The notes under the pieces were generated by a model, which was not told the DNA's origin, did no database searches, and was given only the letters and a program-made list of their open reading frames with translations. From positions 91,348,443-91,412,442 of the forward strand of contig CATQJL010000316.1 in NCBI GenBank assembly GCA_958299035.1: DNA of 64,000 nucleotides, in the 5' to 3' direction. Of the stretch, positions 40,044 to 50,255 are shown piece after piece. Numbering within the stretch: position 1 is the first letter of the stretch; each line of letters begins with the position of its first letter. A program made the translations under genes and the position numbers. This DNA comes from Cylicocyclus nassatus. Taxonomy: Eukaryota > Nematoda > Chromadorea > Rhabditida > Strongylidae.

Positions 40044-42049
40044 GTGGCTGTATTCCGTGGATTATTGGATTCCGCAATGATAGATAGTTTGGGCAGTCTG
40101 CGTCCACTCATACTTGATTTCATCGACTCGATGAGAGAAAACCTCGAAAGCGATCTGGTATGCAGTTTTCACGTTGAAATGTAGTCCTTGATAACAAGCA
40201 AGATTATATCAGGGTCGTGACATAGCAGTGGTGACGATGATGCGGCTTCACTATTCCAAACTTATTGCTGTGATCATTGATAATGTTAGTCCAGAAAATC
40301 GTGGCAGTCTCATTCCGGATGAAAAGAAGCAAAGCCTATTTTATCTATTCATCGGCTGGTGCAGCAGAACGATAGCAGCAGATAAAAAGAATATGGAAAA
40401 TGATGTATGTTTTCATGTTGCTGTTCTATGCATCGCTATTTATTTAATCTTTTTCATTAAGGTTGGTTCATACGTGGAGCAAAAGGCGGCCTTAGCTATG
40501 ACACGTCTACTCAGCAACTGAATCGTCTTATTCAAGAGTATCTGAAGTAGTACGGAATATCACGCAATCGAGCCACCTGCTAGACTGGTTAATGTCTTAG
40601 TGCTACAGTCAGCCAAGTGCTGTTGCTGCGAAATGCTTTCGAGCTCTCGTGCTCGTGTTCTCACTGTATTATAGATCCCAACTGGTCATCGACTTGGAAC
40701 AGTAGTCAAAACCAGGCGTAGAGGGATTGCGCAGCTGCTGTGACTGCACAAACTTCGCTAAAAATATCTCGCTAGGTTGTCCTTCAGAAAGGATGGAAAT
40801 TAAGTGGTGCGCACTTGCATATGCTGAAACTGAGAATTCAAAAAAGTACTCAAAGTTGAAGTTCAGTAATCGTAATGAACCAATCACGATCAAAATTGGG
40901 ATTTCTATGTGTTCGAGGTTGTTCTTCTGCATAGCTATGATTGTTCGCAAAACAAAGCACAAAAAGCACTTTTTTCAAACAACTTTTCAAAATCTAAGTT
41001 CAAGTTCAGTAATATGTTCAAAGTGAATGGTTAGATAACGAGTTCATGCCAGTACACATAGACATTTTATACGACATCACTAATCATGTATGGATATGTG
41101 ACTGACAAGGTCGCGCCAACAGGTATATAGCTTGTAGCCAAGATGTAGGTTAGAACCTTAATGTGCCTGCGGCATTCTGCTCGAAGAAAACCTTTATGAG
41201 GTCATGACCTTGCAACGCGGAAGAGGGAAAACATGTAATCGAGTACATGCACCATGTTCAAATACAGGCAAGTCTCTAGTTTTATCCCACTGATGTAAGT
41301 TTGAGAACAGGCGTCTCCAGTTCAAACCGCTAAATTCTGATGTTTAAAGTTTGTTCGTAATTGTGTCCTGGCCTTTTACGCAAAACAGACTTTGTTAATG
41401 AAATGGAGGACCTCGAAAACATAGAAATCCCAATTTTGATCGTGATTGGTTCATTATGATTAGTGAACTTTGAACTACTTCAACTTTGAGTACTTTTTTG
41501 AATTCTCAGTTTCAGCATATGCAAGTGCGCACCACTTGATTTCCATCCTTTCTGAAGGACAACCTCAGCCAGACATTTTTAGCGAAGTTTGTGCAGTCAC
41601 AGCAGCTGCGCAATCCCTCTACGCCTGGTTTTGACTACTGTTCCAAGTCGATGACCAGTTGGGATCTATAATACAGTCGTGTTCTCTCTCGCCGAGATTT
41701 TCCGTGCGAATTTATATAGCGGTTGTCACAGATGCTGCAGTTAATATGATTGAGATTCTCAAGAGACAATTTCTTTACAAGTGAGTCTTCCTTTTTTAAA
41801 AGGCGTCTACCGAAGGAAACATGGCATCTTCTCCAGCTGTGCAGTTGAAATCGCCAGTAGTTACAAATTCGCACAGCCATTGTTTCCCTATGGATCAGCA
41901 GGCTGTTTGTCAGAACCTTGCCAACTCGTACCCTCATCTCATTATCACAATATTTAGCGGTAGGGGATTTTTTGTGTGCTCATGTGTTTGGTATTCTTTG
42001 CTCTTCATCCGATTTTCAGAGGTTTCTTGCCGTCTTGAAAATGCTCGTG
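40044..42049 (+). pseudogene. Furry/SAX-2-like gene fragment inside a transposon
   Basis: Exons 40044-40157, 40213-40404 and 40462-40521 join in phase 0. They encode LILDFIDSMRENLESD, LHYSKLIAVIIDNVSPEN, SLFYLFIGWCS and AALAMTRLL, which follow the order of the conserved N-terminal HEAT-like region of Furry (a large scaffold acting with NDR/LATS-type kinases in cell morphology). The frame then stops at TGA (40519), where Furry proteins continue. Exons around 41821-41959 and 42020-42049 encode QNLANSYPHLIITIFSEV, matching a later Furry segment (LA-MYPELTLPLFSEV-like). Introns are retained, so capture was at the DNA level. The identification is from memory of the family and is moderately strong. 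Confidence 0.65.
40658..41680. repeat. Long inverted repeat within the nested transposon
   Basis: Arms of about 265-275 bases (40658-40925 and 41405-41680) are near-identical reverse complements. Landmarks are CGACTTGGAACAGTAGTCAA on the left and its complement on the right. The spacer is ~480 bases. An RNA through it would form a long duplex. The plus-strand arm has an open stretch (AYASAHHLISILSEGQ...) with no assigned function. Confidence 0.85.
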
Positions 42050-42356
42050 GTGAGAACCAGACGTATCTTATCGCTTTACTGCTTTACTGCTTTGTTGTCC
42101 GTTTTGTAGCTGCTAAGTTTTGTTTTGCAATTTGCAGGAGATTGTTTGCAATTAATTTGAAATAAATGTCTTGTTTCTTCATTCTTCTATCTTCTATCCA
42201 CAAACGCTAGGGGTGAGAGGGAGGGGGTAAAGAACGGGGTTGAGGGTCGCGCTGAACTCTTACCCGGGGGGGGGGGGGGGTCGTATTCGGCTAATTTGGG
42301 GTTTATAATTGGGGTTTGGAGCTTAATTAGGGCTAATTACAGTATGCCGCGGCAGA

Positions 42357-42775
42357 CTTGCGGAGCAGATAATGGCAGGGCTCCGGAGCAGAAAATGGGA
42401 GGTCTCCGGAGCAGAAAATGGGAGATATCCGGAGCAGAAGGGAGGTATCCGGAGCAGAAAATGGGAGATATCCGGAGCAGAAAATGGGAGGTCTCGGAGC
42501 AGAAAATGGGAGGTCTCCGGAGCAGAAAATGGGAGATATCCGGAGCAGAAGGGAGGTATCCGGAGCAGAAAATGGGAGATATCCGGAGCAGAAAATGGGA
42601 GGTCTCGGAGCAGAAAATGGGAGGTATCCGGAGCAGAAATGGGAGGGCTACGGAGCAGAAAATGGGAGATATCCGGAGCAGAAAATGGGAGGTATCCGGA
42701 GCAGAAAATGGGAGGTCTCCGGAGCAGAAAATGGGAGGTATCCGGAGCAGAAATGGGAGGGCTCCGGCGGACGAG
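42357..42775 (+). repeat. Minisatellite, 23-bp unit, long array
   Basis: About 18 copies of the same unit as at 39436 (TCCGGAGCAGAAAATGGGAG plus GTA), with some 17- and 22-bp variants, and a higher-order duplication visible from 42405 to 42605. Four overlapping ORFs of 164-227 codons on both strands are artefacts of the array. It is not a CRISPR: there are no unique spacers. Confidence 0.9.
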
Positions 42776-42967
42776 TGGCAGACCCACCGCTGGGGAAAAG
42801 CCGCGACCCTGCCCCATTTCTCCGGCGGAGGGGTCCTATCCGCTGTCTGAGCACACCACTGCGTCTCCCGCAACTCCGTTCCCGGCGGGACCTCTCACGG
42901 CAATGCCGTGTTCATCGAGCCCGCACGGCGCTTGGAAGGGCGCTCGAAGGCACCCCCGACTTCCACA

Positions 42968-42982
42968 TGCTTCCCCCCTCTG
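42968..42982 (-). promoter_or_regulatory. Polypurine tract of the gypsy element
   Basis: On the minus strand CAGAGGGGGGAAGCA immediately precedes the 3' LTR start TGTGGAAG. This is the expected primer site for plus-strand DNA synthesis. Confidence 0.8.
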
Positions 42983-43171
42983 TTGCCGATGCCCTCATCG
43001 GCAGCGGCTTCAACTCGGGTAGCTGGACCTCCTTCGCGACCCTATTACAAATACAATTATACAACAATTTGGAATTAGCCATAACACTAGCAGCACTGTA
43101 AAAATAAACACAGTCTTCGGGCGTCCCTTTTTCACAGAAAACCTTGCCAGCCTTGATCTTCGAGTTAACCG

Positions 43172-43201
43172 TAGTAATTTATTTATTTATTTATTTATTT
43201 A
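43172..43201. repeat. TTTA microsatellite
   Basis: About six tandem ATTT/TTTA units in the untranslated 3' part of the gypsy element. Confidence 0.8.
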
Positions 43202-43501
43202 AATGCACCAAAAAGTGCTCTTTGATCCTGATCGGAGCGGTTAGTAACAAACACAATATATCACCATCGCATGGTTAATCAAACACACATGAGAAAAACA
43301 CGTATGAACCAATCGTTGGCATGTACCCTGCAGGAAGCACAGAGAAACTAAGGCACCAAAACTTGTCCCTGGGATTATCTTTGAGTAAGGAGTGGCCAGA
43401 GTTGTTACTCTGGTGTATAGCATAATAAAACTGTTACTCTCACTGTCTTTCAGAAATTAAAGTCCCTCTTTTGTGGAGGCCAGCGAGCCTACGGGCGGAA
43501 G

Positions 43502-44494
43502 CTAGCTGGTTAAAGCCCCGAGGAAGGATGAGTGAATTTTTGAAAGTACAATGAGACTAACAGAGCTAGACAGGACAAAAAAAGCAAGAAAGGAAACCGT
43601 TTGAGGCCCATGCTGCCAAAGTACCGATTGATAACATCGGAAGAATGCAGGGATCATGCCAAAGAAAGGATGACAAAATAAGTCTAAAAAAATAAAATTA
43701 CTAAATAAAATGCATTGCTTTGGTCCGCCTTTGTTCGCCAGCGTTTCATCGAGAACGGTTAACATTTCCACCTTGTTCTTCCTGATCGTCTCATCTTTTT
43801 CGATCAGCGGTGGCCATGCGGTAATCACTCTGCCGCCGTTTTGAAACAGTTCGTAACAACTCTGAACAATGCTGCAGAGATCGCTTTCCGTGGCAAATTT
43901 GTCTAATGGCCACACGATGATCCAGATCTTATTCGCTTTCCATTCGCTGAGGATGTCGCTGAGATGGCGGAACGACCTTGCGACCTTCGTCAAAATTCCT
44001 ATTCCAGGTCCATCTTTTTCGAGCAAGGAAGCGTAAGGCGGTGCGGAGAAAGCTACTGGTCCATCTTGGATAATGCGTCTAACGCGCTCTTCGTTCTGAA
44101 GATCCGTTTTCATTTTCTTCAACGCCGCATCGTAAGTTGTCTCGAATCCGAAGTCGTCGATCTTCTCGTGCTTGCGGATACCACTTGTCGTGCACACAAA
44201 CTCAGTCCAATCGAAACACATGTCATACGCGATCTTCAGCAACTTCTGCAAGGTGTCCTCCTCCAGCAATACGGTGCCATTAAAAAACTGTATCTTTTCC
44301 GACATTTCGATGTCGGTTCTGATGAAGATGCTAGCAGCACGCCACGCGTCCCAGATCGTTCCTAGCGGCTGATTGGCGAGAGCTCCGGGAAAGTATATTT
44401 CTTTCAGCTCTCCCAGGCGAATGTTGTTCAGGCAGCCGTCTTTGCAGGTGTACTGAAGATGCCCTGTTTGTTCTTTCGAAGCGATCACCGCACA
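43502..44494 (-). CDS. Third ORF of the gypsy element, downstream of integrase
   Basis: A 330-codon frame opens directly at a strong splice acceptor (TTTATTTTCAG then TGTGCGGTGATC) and has no suitable ATG at its start, suggesting expression from a spliced subgenomic RNA, as with env-position genes. The first ~250 residues look soluble and include YTCKDGCLNNIRLGELKE, NKIWIIVWPLDKFA and NGGRVITAWPP. The last ~70 residues contain hydrophobic stretches. It has no recognisable retroviral envelope hallmarks (no furin-like site or clear signal peptide). The alternating strand/helix pattern could suit an SGNH-hydrolase-like fold, but this is speculation. It is one of the few uninterrupted frames in the element. 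Confidence 0.75.
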   Translation of the reverse strand, partial: CAVIASKEQTGHLQYTCKDGCLNNIRLGELKEIYFPGALANQPLGTIWDAWRAASIFIRTDIEMSEKIQFFNGTVLLEEDTLQKLLKIAYDMCFDWTEFVCTTSGIRKHEKIDDFGFETTYDAALKKMKTDLQNEERVRRIIQDGPVAFSAPPYASLLEKDGPGIGILTKVARSFRHLSDILSEWKANKIWIIVWPLDKFATESDLCSIVQSCYELFQNGGRVITAWPPLIEKDETIRKNKVEMLTVLDETLANKGGPKQCILFSNFIFLDLFCHPFFGMIPAFFRCYQSVLWQHGPQTVSFLAFFVLSSSVSLIVLSKIHSSFLGALTS

Positions 44495-44567
44495 CTGAAA
44501 ATAAAATTTGTTACTTTTTTAACACAAACTTTAGGTTTTCCTCTTCTGCCTCTACTTGTTACCGTAT

Positions 44568-45797
44568 CTATAGATCGTCAGAGATTGCGCTTGGTACTAC
44601 TCTCAAATCAAATTGTACTCTTATAGGTTCCGTGTTTTCCCCTATTCTGGTAACTAGCGCCAAATTCTGACTAGTCTTAATGACTCTAAATGGTCCAGCC
44701 CACTGTGAAGTCAGTTTTGGATGGGTATATCCTTTCTCCCTAGGGGAGAGTAGGTACACCCTGTCGCCTACCTTTGCCAACTTATCTACCTTATTGCGCA
44801 GGCCATAAGAGCGTTTCACCTCCTCTCACACTCGGTTATTATAGTCCCTAACGCGCTCGTGAGCCTCCGCTACTGCCTGTAGCAACTGTGCTTTAGTCAT
44901 CTATACTTTTATCCGAGTAGCAAGAAACGCCTCTACTGGGTATCACTTCCGATGGAAAACTGGTGTCCATACCATGCAGAATAAAGTACGGGCTGTCTCC
45001 CGTGGCGCTGTGCGGGGTACAATTGTACGCCATCATGCAGAACGTTAGTCTTACATCCCATTCTATTGGCACCGTTACACTTCTGCGTAGCATTGCCACT
45101 ATCGTTCCGTTCAATCTCTCTGTTATCCCGTTCTCTCTGGGATTGTACCCTTTCGTCGTCACATGCTCGATTTTCGTGATCTCTGCCAATTCTGCCATAA
45201 CCTTGTTTTTAAATTCTCCTCCTTTGTCTGACAGAATCGTCTCTAGCCATCTACACCCTTCTGCGATCCATCTTATAAACAGCACTTTGGCTATGCTGCC
45301 GCATACTTTGAAAGGCGGTCAATGATCGTTACGGCATATCTGTTTCCACTTGTTGTCTGGCCCAGCTCTAGTACGTCCACTCCTATGATCTCATAGGGTC
45401 TCTGTGTGACAATGGGCTTCAATGGTGGTCTAACTATACTTTTCGGGTTATGCACAAAGCACCGCTGACATTCCCGCGTCCACTTGTTGATATCCGCCAC
45501 CATATTTGGCCAAAACACCTGTCTCCTTAAGCGGTTCCAAAGCTTATGGGTGCTAAAATGTCCGGCAGATGTTCCTGCATGCGCTTCATGAAAAACTTGA
45601 AATCGCGCACTTTTGGGCACTATCAAAACTAGGCTGCCGTCTTCCTGGTACATCATTAGTACTCCGTCCTCTATCTTAAAATCTGCTACTCGTAGTGGAT
45701 GTCGCAGTCCTGGCACCTTTACTAATTCCTCTATCTTTCCTTCTTCCAGCATGGCTACAATCCTACCAAATACCTCATCCTTTTCCAACTCTTTCAA
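44568..45797 (-). pseudogene. Gypsy integrase (broken by frameshift)
   Basis: The N-terminal HHCC finger is visible (HEAHAGTSAGHFSTH followed by ECQRC, about 45.45-45.6 kb). The catalytic core has D in IIGVDVLELG, D in ILSDKGGEFKN and E in GITERLNGT. The C-terminal GPY/F module (WAGPFRVI) follows at 44568-44819. The frame shifts near 45288 and an in-frame TAG separates it from RNase H near 45799, so no complete integrase can be made. Confidence 0.92.
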
Positions 45798-46506
45798 CTA
45801 CCTGCTTCTCTCCTTTACCTCCACTCTGTTCACTACCGCTTCATCCTCGCCTCGAATCGAGTCCCATTCTCTCAAACCTATAGAGCCTCTACTCAGTGCG
45901 TCAGCTACCACATTAGTTTTACCCTTAACATACTTTATAACCAAGTTATAGCGCTGCATCTCCAAGGACCATCTCAAGACTCTAGCCGACTCATTATTTC
46001 GATTGAACAGTGCAGCCAATGGCTGATGGTCTGTCAAGACCACCGTTGGCAACCCGTATATAAACATATGAAACCACTTAACTGCGAAAACCACAGCTAA
46101 AGCCTCTAAGTCCGTAATACGATATCTTTTCTCAGCCTTACTAAGACCTTTCGAAGCAGACCGGATGCATCTGCCCATTTCTTGGGACAAAACTGCTCCC
46201 AGTCCCACTGTGGACGCTGTGCAGATCGCAAACGGTCGCGATCCTCCCCTTGCCTTCTCGATATTCGGTTGCATTGGAACAGGAGCCAAGGCTATCATTG
46301 CCTTCATTTTGGAGAAAGCCTCTTCATGCTCTGCGGTCCAATTCCAAGCGGCTTTTGATGAGGTTAACGCGAACAAACATGCTGCTACCTTGGAAAATCC
46401 AAGACAAAACGCGATGGAAGGATGTCATGCCCAAAAATGTTCTCAACTCCTTCGCGTTTGTAGGTACAGCGTAGTTCTTGATCGCCTCCACCTTCTTAGG
46501 ATCCAT
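45798..46506 (-). pseudogene. Gypsy RNase H region
   Basis: It shows the Ty3/gypsy RNase H features KGLSKAEKRYRITDLEALA and TDHQPLAALF, then the connection MQRYNLVIKYVKGKTNVVAD ALSR to the integrase. The segment 46324-46506 (RTFLGM-type thumb/connection) is in another frame from the adjacent RT, so at least one frameshift lies near 46.4-46.5 kb. Confidence 0.92.
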
Positions 46507-47100
46507 GTGTACTCCTTCGCCAAATCACATGGCCCAAAAACGAGACTTTGGTTTGTAGCAGGGCACACTTTTGGGCCTTTAACCTCAACTTGGCTTGTCG
46601 TAGTCTCTCACAGACCTTCCTGAGCAACTCTATATGGTGTTCTCTCGTCGACATACAAATTATAATGTCATCTATGTAGCAGAACACCTCAGTGCCCAGC
46701 AAATCTTGCAGTACAGAGTCCATCAACCGCTGAAACACTGCCGGGCTCGTACTCAACCCAAATGGCATTACCTTAAACTGAAACAAACCCTCCGTAGTGG
46801 TCAACGCTGACTTTTCACGAGCCTGCTGTGACAAGGGTATTTGCCAGTATCCACTGCGTAGGTCCAATGTGGAGAAAAACTTAATTACCGACAAACTTTG
46901 CAGTACTGTATTAATCGTGGGCAATGGATACGAATCCAGTTCTATTTTCTCGTTCAGCTCCTTGTAGTCTACGCAGAGACGTAGGCTACCATCCTTCTTT
47001 TCAACAAGCACTATCGGAAATGCCCAGGCTGATTGGTTCTTCTCTATAACATTGCGGTTCTGCAGGTCTTCCAAGAGTTCTTTCAGCTTTTTGCGTATAC
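46496..47100 (-). pseudogene. Gypsy reverse transcriptase
   Basis: Motifs in order: NQSAWAFPIVLVEKKDGS, RLCVDYKELNEK, FSTLDLRSGYWQI, MPFGLSTSPAVFQRLM and YIDDIII (the YXDD catalytic box), then FLGHVI. The order and spacing are those of Ty3/gypsy RT. The frame ends at 46496 by a shift. Between 47100 and 47300 the sequence is unusually CG-rich and does not read as pol in any frame, suggesting a local insertion or rearrangement. Confidence 0.95.
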
Positions 47101-47301
47101 AGGCAATGTCAAAAACCTATTCCCTTTTGTGCAGTCCTCGATCTGCATGCACGCGCCGCAAATTCCGTGTGCCACGTTCGCGAGCGGACGGCAGGGCATT
47201 TTGCCAACTCCCACAGACGTCATCGATCGAGGGTTGGCAAGGGCCCAAGCCGTACGCACGCGAACGGAGCGCATCAGCCTTGCGATGCGTACGCGTAAGA
47301 G

Positions 47302-48240
47302 CTACGGACTTGTGAGCTCCTCATTAACATGCACTGTACCTAATGATACAGGTCGAGCTTTCATTTTCGGTTCCGAATCACTTGTGTCGATAGTCATTTC
47401 TACTCTGTCAGTTCCCGTCAGTTCTCTGTCGCATACCGCGAATGCGTCCGCAAAACCATCCAACAGCCCCTTCAAATCGCTTAGCGCGTCCATTCTTGCC
47501 CCTTCCCTTATCTGGTCGTAAAGCAAATTTTGACGCTCTCCTGCGTTCATCTTGTACGTCTCAGTGTCCATCATCACGGGATTTAGTTCCTCCCAGTTTT
47601 CTCTCCACTTCTCCGTACCCCAATGACCTAATTCTTCTCCCTCACGAAAGATCATTGGTTTTTCGGTTGTGTTCATCACAGCAATATCTACTTCTTGATT
47701 TTTCACCGTAAACACCCCAGCACATAGAACCTCTTTGTTCGGCCATACTACTCTCTCCTCTAGGTCACTCTTACCCTCACAAAGAGCTGGTATTCAGGTT
47801 GTATCGTGTGGAGGGACATATACTCGTTTGGCCACAGCTTTCTTTTCGTTGGCCTTTGAGGTCAGCACCATCTCTAGCCCCAGATCTGCTAGTGCATTAG
47901 TTCCTATAAAAATGTCGTCGTCTTTGACATCTATGATATAAAAAGCTACCACGCTCTTTCTACCTTTGTCCAATGATACTGGTATCCTTGAGCATTTGAC
48001 ATCTATGATATAAAAAGCTACCACGCTCTTTCTACCTTTGTCCAATGACACTGGTATCCTTGCAGCACCTAGAAACTGCATTCTGTTTGATGAAGCATCA
48101 AAGACAGGAACTATTTCGGTCTTCGGTATCAAACTGTCTAGGTCAAACCCTGCTTTCTTTGCCTTGGCCAACACTCCCACCGGTATTATACTAATCATTG
48201 ACCCCGTATCGAGGACAGCGGGAAGGAAGTCTTATACCTA
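47302..48240 (-). pseudogene. Gypsy protease and pre-RT region
   Basis: An aspartic protease active site VLDTGSM lies near 48205-48225, and the flap/ILG-like IFIGTNALADLGLEMVL near 47860-47910. A 72-bp tandem duplication (47926-48068) repeats RIPVSLDKGRKSVVAFYIID in frame inside the protease. Downstream 47302-47715 carries the spacer leading to RT (IDTSDSEPKMKARPVSLGT). Confidence 0.85.
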
Positions 48241-48404
48241 ATATTGTAATGCAGGCTGAAAACTTCTTACCCAATAAGGGTTCACGGGCACTTTCTTCCC
48301 TGGTCTTCAGTCCTAAACTTCTCGCGTTGTCGATAATTTCACTTAGGCTCATCTTATCACGCATTTGCTCATGCGTTTTCTTTACCTGCCCAACTTGTTT
48401 CACC

Positions 48405-50034
48405 TGCGTCCGCCTATAAGGACAATCTTTCGCGATGTGTCCATACCTACTACAGCTGTAGCACTTTCTCTAATCCGCGGACGTGCTGCCTTTCCGTCTT
48501 GTCTCGACAACCTCATAGGGTCCTTCTTGAACTGGCGACTTTCTCGTCTGGAGCATTGGCCGTTACTGAATCACTTGTTTTCCCTCTAAGCGGGGTGCCT
48601 TTCGGCTTTGCCTCCACTCTTATATTGTCTTGTGGCGGTCTTGCTTCCGTCACCGTGTGGTCTCTCTTAGCGTCATATGCCCGTAGCCTTCTTTTCCAGC
48701 TATACTTATCGTTCTTAGCCCTTCCTACTTGAGATCCGAAAGTCTCCTTAGACTGTGCGACACTCAAGGCTAATTGTTTCACTGCGTTATATGCTTCTTG
48801 CGATTGCACATTGTGCAGAGCGCTGAGCAGCTGTATATGTTCTGGCCACTCCTTCAGATTATCCATCAATATTTGTGCGTACTCAAGGGACCTGTCTCCT
48901 ACCGTAGCCGTGGGATTGGCTTGCCTACCAATTTTCTCAAGTACAACGCAAAAATCCGTTACACTCTGGCCTTCTCGCTGCCTCAAATTTCTAAGTTCCC
49001 TTAGAACCCTTCGCCTACCCGCCATAGAGTCAATAGCTAAAAGCCTTCTCAATTCCTCTACTACCCGCTTAATCCCTGCTGACATCACTTCTTGGGGTAG
49101 AAATAGAAAAATGTTTTTTGCTCTACCATCTAAATGGTCATCTCCGAGGATGCCGATTAACATATATTCATTCTGGATTACCCTTATATACTTCCTTTCA
49201 AACCCTTATGAACTCATCACACCTTTTATGCTTGCCTCCTCTGAATATACCAGGGTTCACGCATGCGTTGGCTTGCATGAAAGCCATAAAACTGTACGAC
49301 TGACCTCTGTCCTGGGGGCCGGCTCCGATAGTTCCAAAGGCCGTCTTAAGTGCCGCTCTGAGCGATCCCCAGTCGAACGCGGACGGCTGTCGCGTCTAGC
49401 ACGTCTAGCTGAAACTGATTTGCTACTTCTATATCATCATCTGGAACAAAACGGGTTCTTGTTTCAAAAACTGACCGCTAGTGATTGGTTCGATGTCCAT
49501 CATTTCGGGCTCTTTACGAGATCTCACTTGAATTTCCACTTCTGCTAATACCGTTTTCAGCTGTAACACGTTTGTATTAAACATATCACAGATTTCCATC
49601 ACTAGTTCCCCATTATTCTCTAGTGTGGCCAGAAAGTCTCTTACGTCCTCAACTGACTCAATCCATTTTTTGTAAAGAGCACCGCATACACTTTTAGCAA
49701 AACCCTAGACCCTTTTTAGCTTATCTGTTAACTTATCCAAATTGCCACCCACTTTTCTTATTTGCTCCGCAGTGAACTTTTCTAATTGTTCTCTATATTT
49801 TCCCGCTATCTTGGCGTCCTCCGTCTCCCTTCTCAACTCCTTCGGCCAATGTTCTATCAATCTTTTGATTTTGTCCAAGCCCTCACTTATACTCCTCAGT
49901 GTACCCTTTGCACTAACCTGTTTTTTGCTTGCACTGGCTCCTTGTGCAGTTGCCTTGGCGCTGCTGCTCGTTTCGGGCATCTCTGAAAGCATACTTTCAT
50001 TTCCGGTATGCATCTTGCTCGGCGCCGTCGCCAC
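48405..50034 (-). pseudogene. Gypsy gag (broken)
   Basis: It starts at ATG 50034 with a Ser/Ala/Lys-rich leader and coiled-coil-like region. A TAG interrupts the same frame at 49705. The capsid-like part (49163-48513, with LRELRNLRQREGQSVTDFC and IGRQANPTATVGD) is typical of gypsy gag. A CCHC knuckle (CYSCSRYGHIAKDC) lies at about 48421-48463. Frame shifts occur near 49430 and 48500. Confidence 0.88.
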
Positions 50035-50240
50035 TAAGGTCCGCGCACGTCGACTTCAATCAATAAATTCGCCTACAAGCGCTCTATCTATTGCGCAATT
50101 ATCGATCGATATTCGACTCAAGCCACTGTACTCCTACAGCTTGCTCTATCGATCGATAATGGCCTCTGCAACTGTTCGGCCACTTGACTTATCCTATTCC
50201 GGCAGCTGAGTTTTGTTTCTCAGAGCCTTGGTATCACGAA

Positions 50241-50255
50241 CCGGTTCGGCCCCCA
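50241..50255 (-). promoter_or_regulatory. Primer binding site of the gypsy element
   Basis: Directly inside the 5' LTR the minus strand reads TGGGGGCCGAACCGG. It begins TGG, complementary to a tRNA CCA end, and would match a tRNA 3' end of GGTTCGGCCCCCA. The exact tRNA was not identified. Confidence 0.75.

Larger units (their letters stand above)
39199..42851. mobile_element. TIR transposon nested in the LTR, carrying Furry-like exons
   Basis: Inverted termini CTCAGACAATCGACCGGACC and CTCAGACAGCGGATAGGACC share the inner GGACCCCTCCGCCGGA. The element is 3,653 bp and is flanked by a short CACAC duplication. Near both ends are arrays of a 23-bp unit. The interior holds Furry-like exons with introns (40044-40521, 41821-42049) and a long inverted repeat (40658-40925 and 41405-41680). 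I saw no transposase, so it is probably a non-autonomous gene-capturing element. Its superfamily is not clear; the 5-bp duplication cannot be fixed within a CA repeat. Confidence 0.8.
38935..42967 (-). repeat. 3' LTR of the gypsy element, split by a transposon
   Basis: LTR sequence occupies 38935-39198 and 42852-42967. The two parts together align end to end with the intact LTR at 50256-50628 (about 375 versus 373 bases). The interruption is the 39199-42851 element, flanked by a duplicated CACAC. Confidence 0.9.

Noticed and set aside
42357..42775. CRISPR-like array of short repeats
   Set aside because: Units are contiguous with no unique spacers, and the context is eukaryotic.
42323..43101. 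Long overlapping ORFs (164-227 codons) on both strands
   Set aside because: They are produced by the 23-bp minisatellite, which is open in several frames. There is no domain or codon-position signal.
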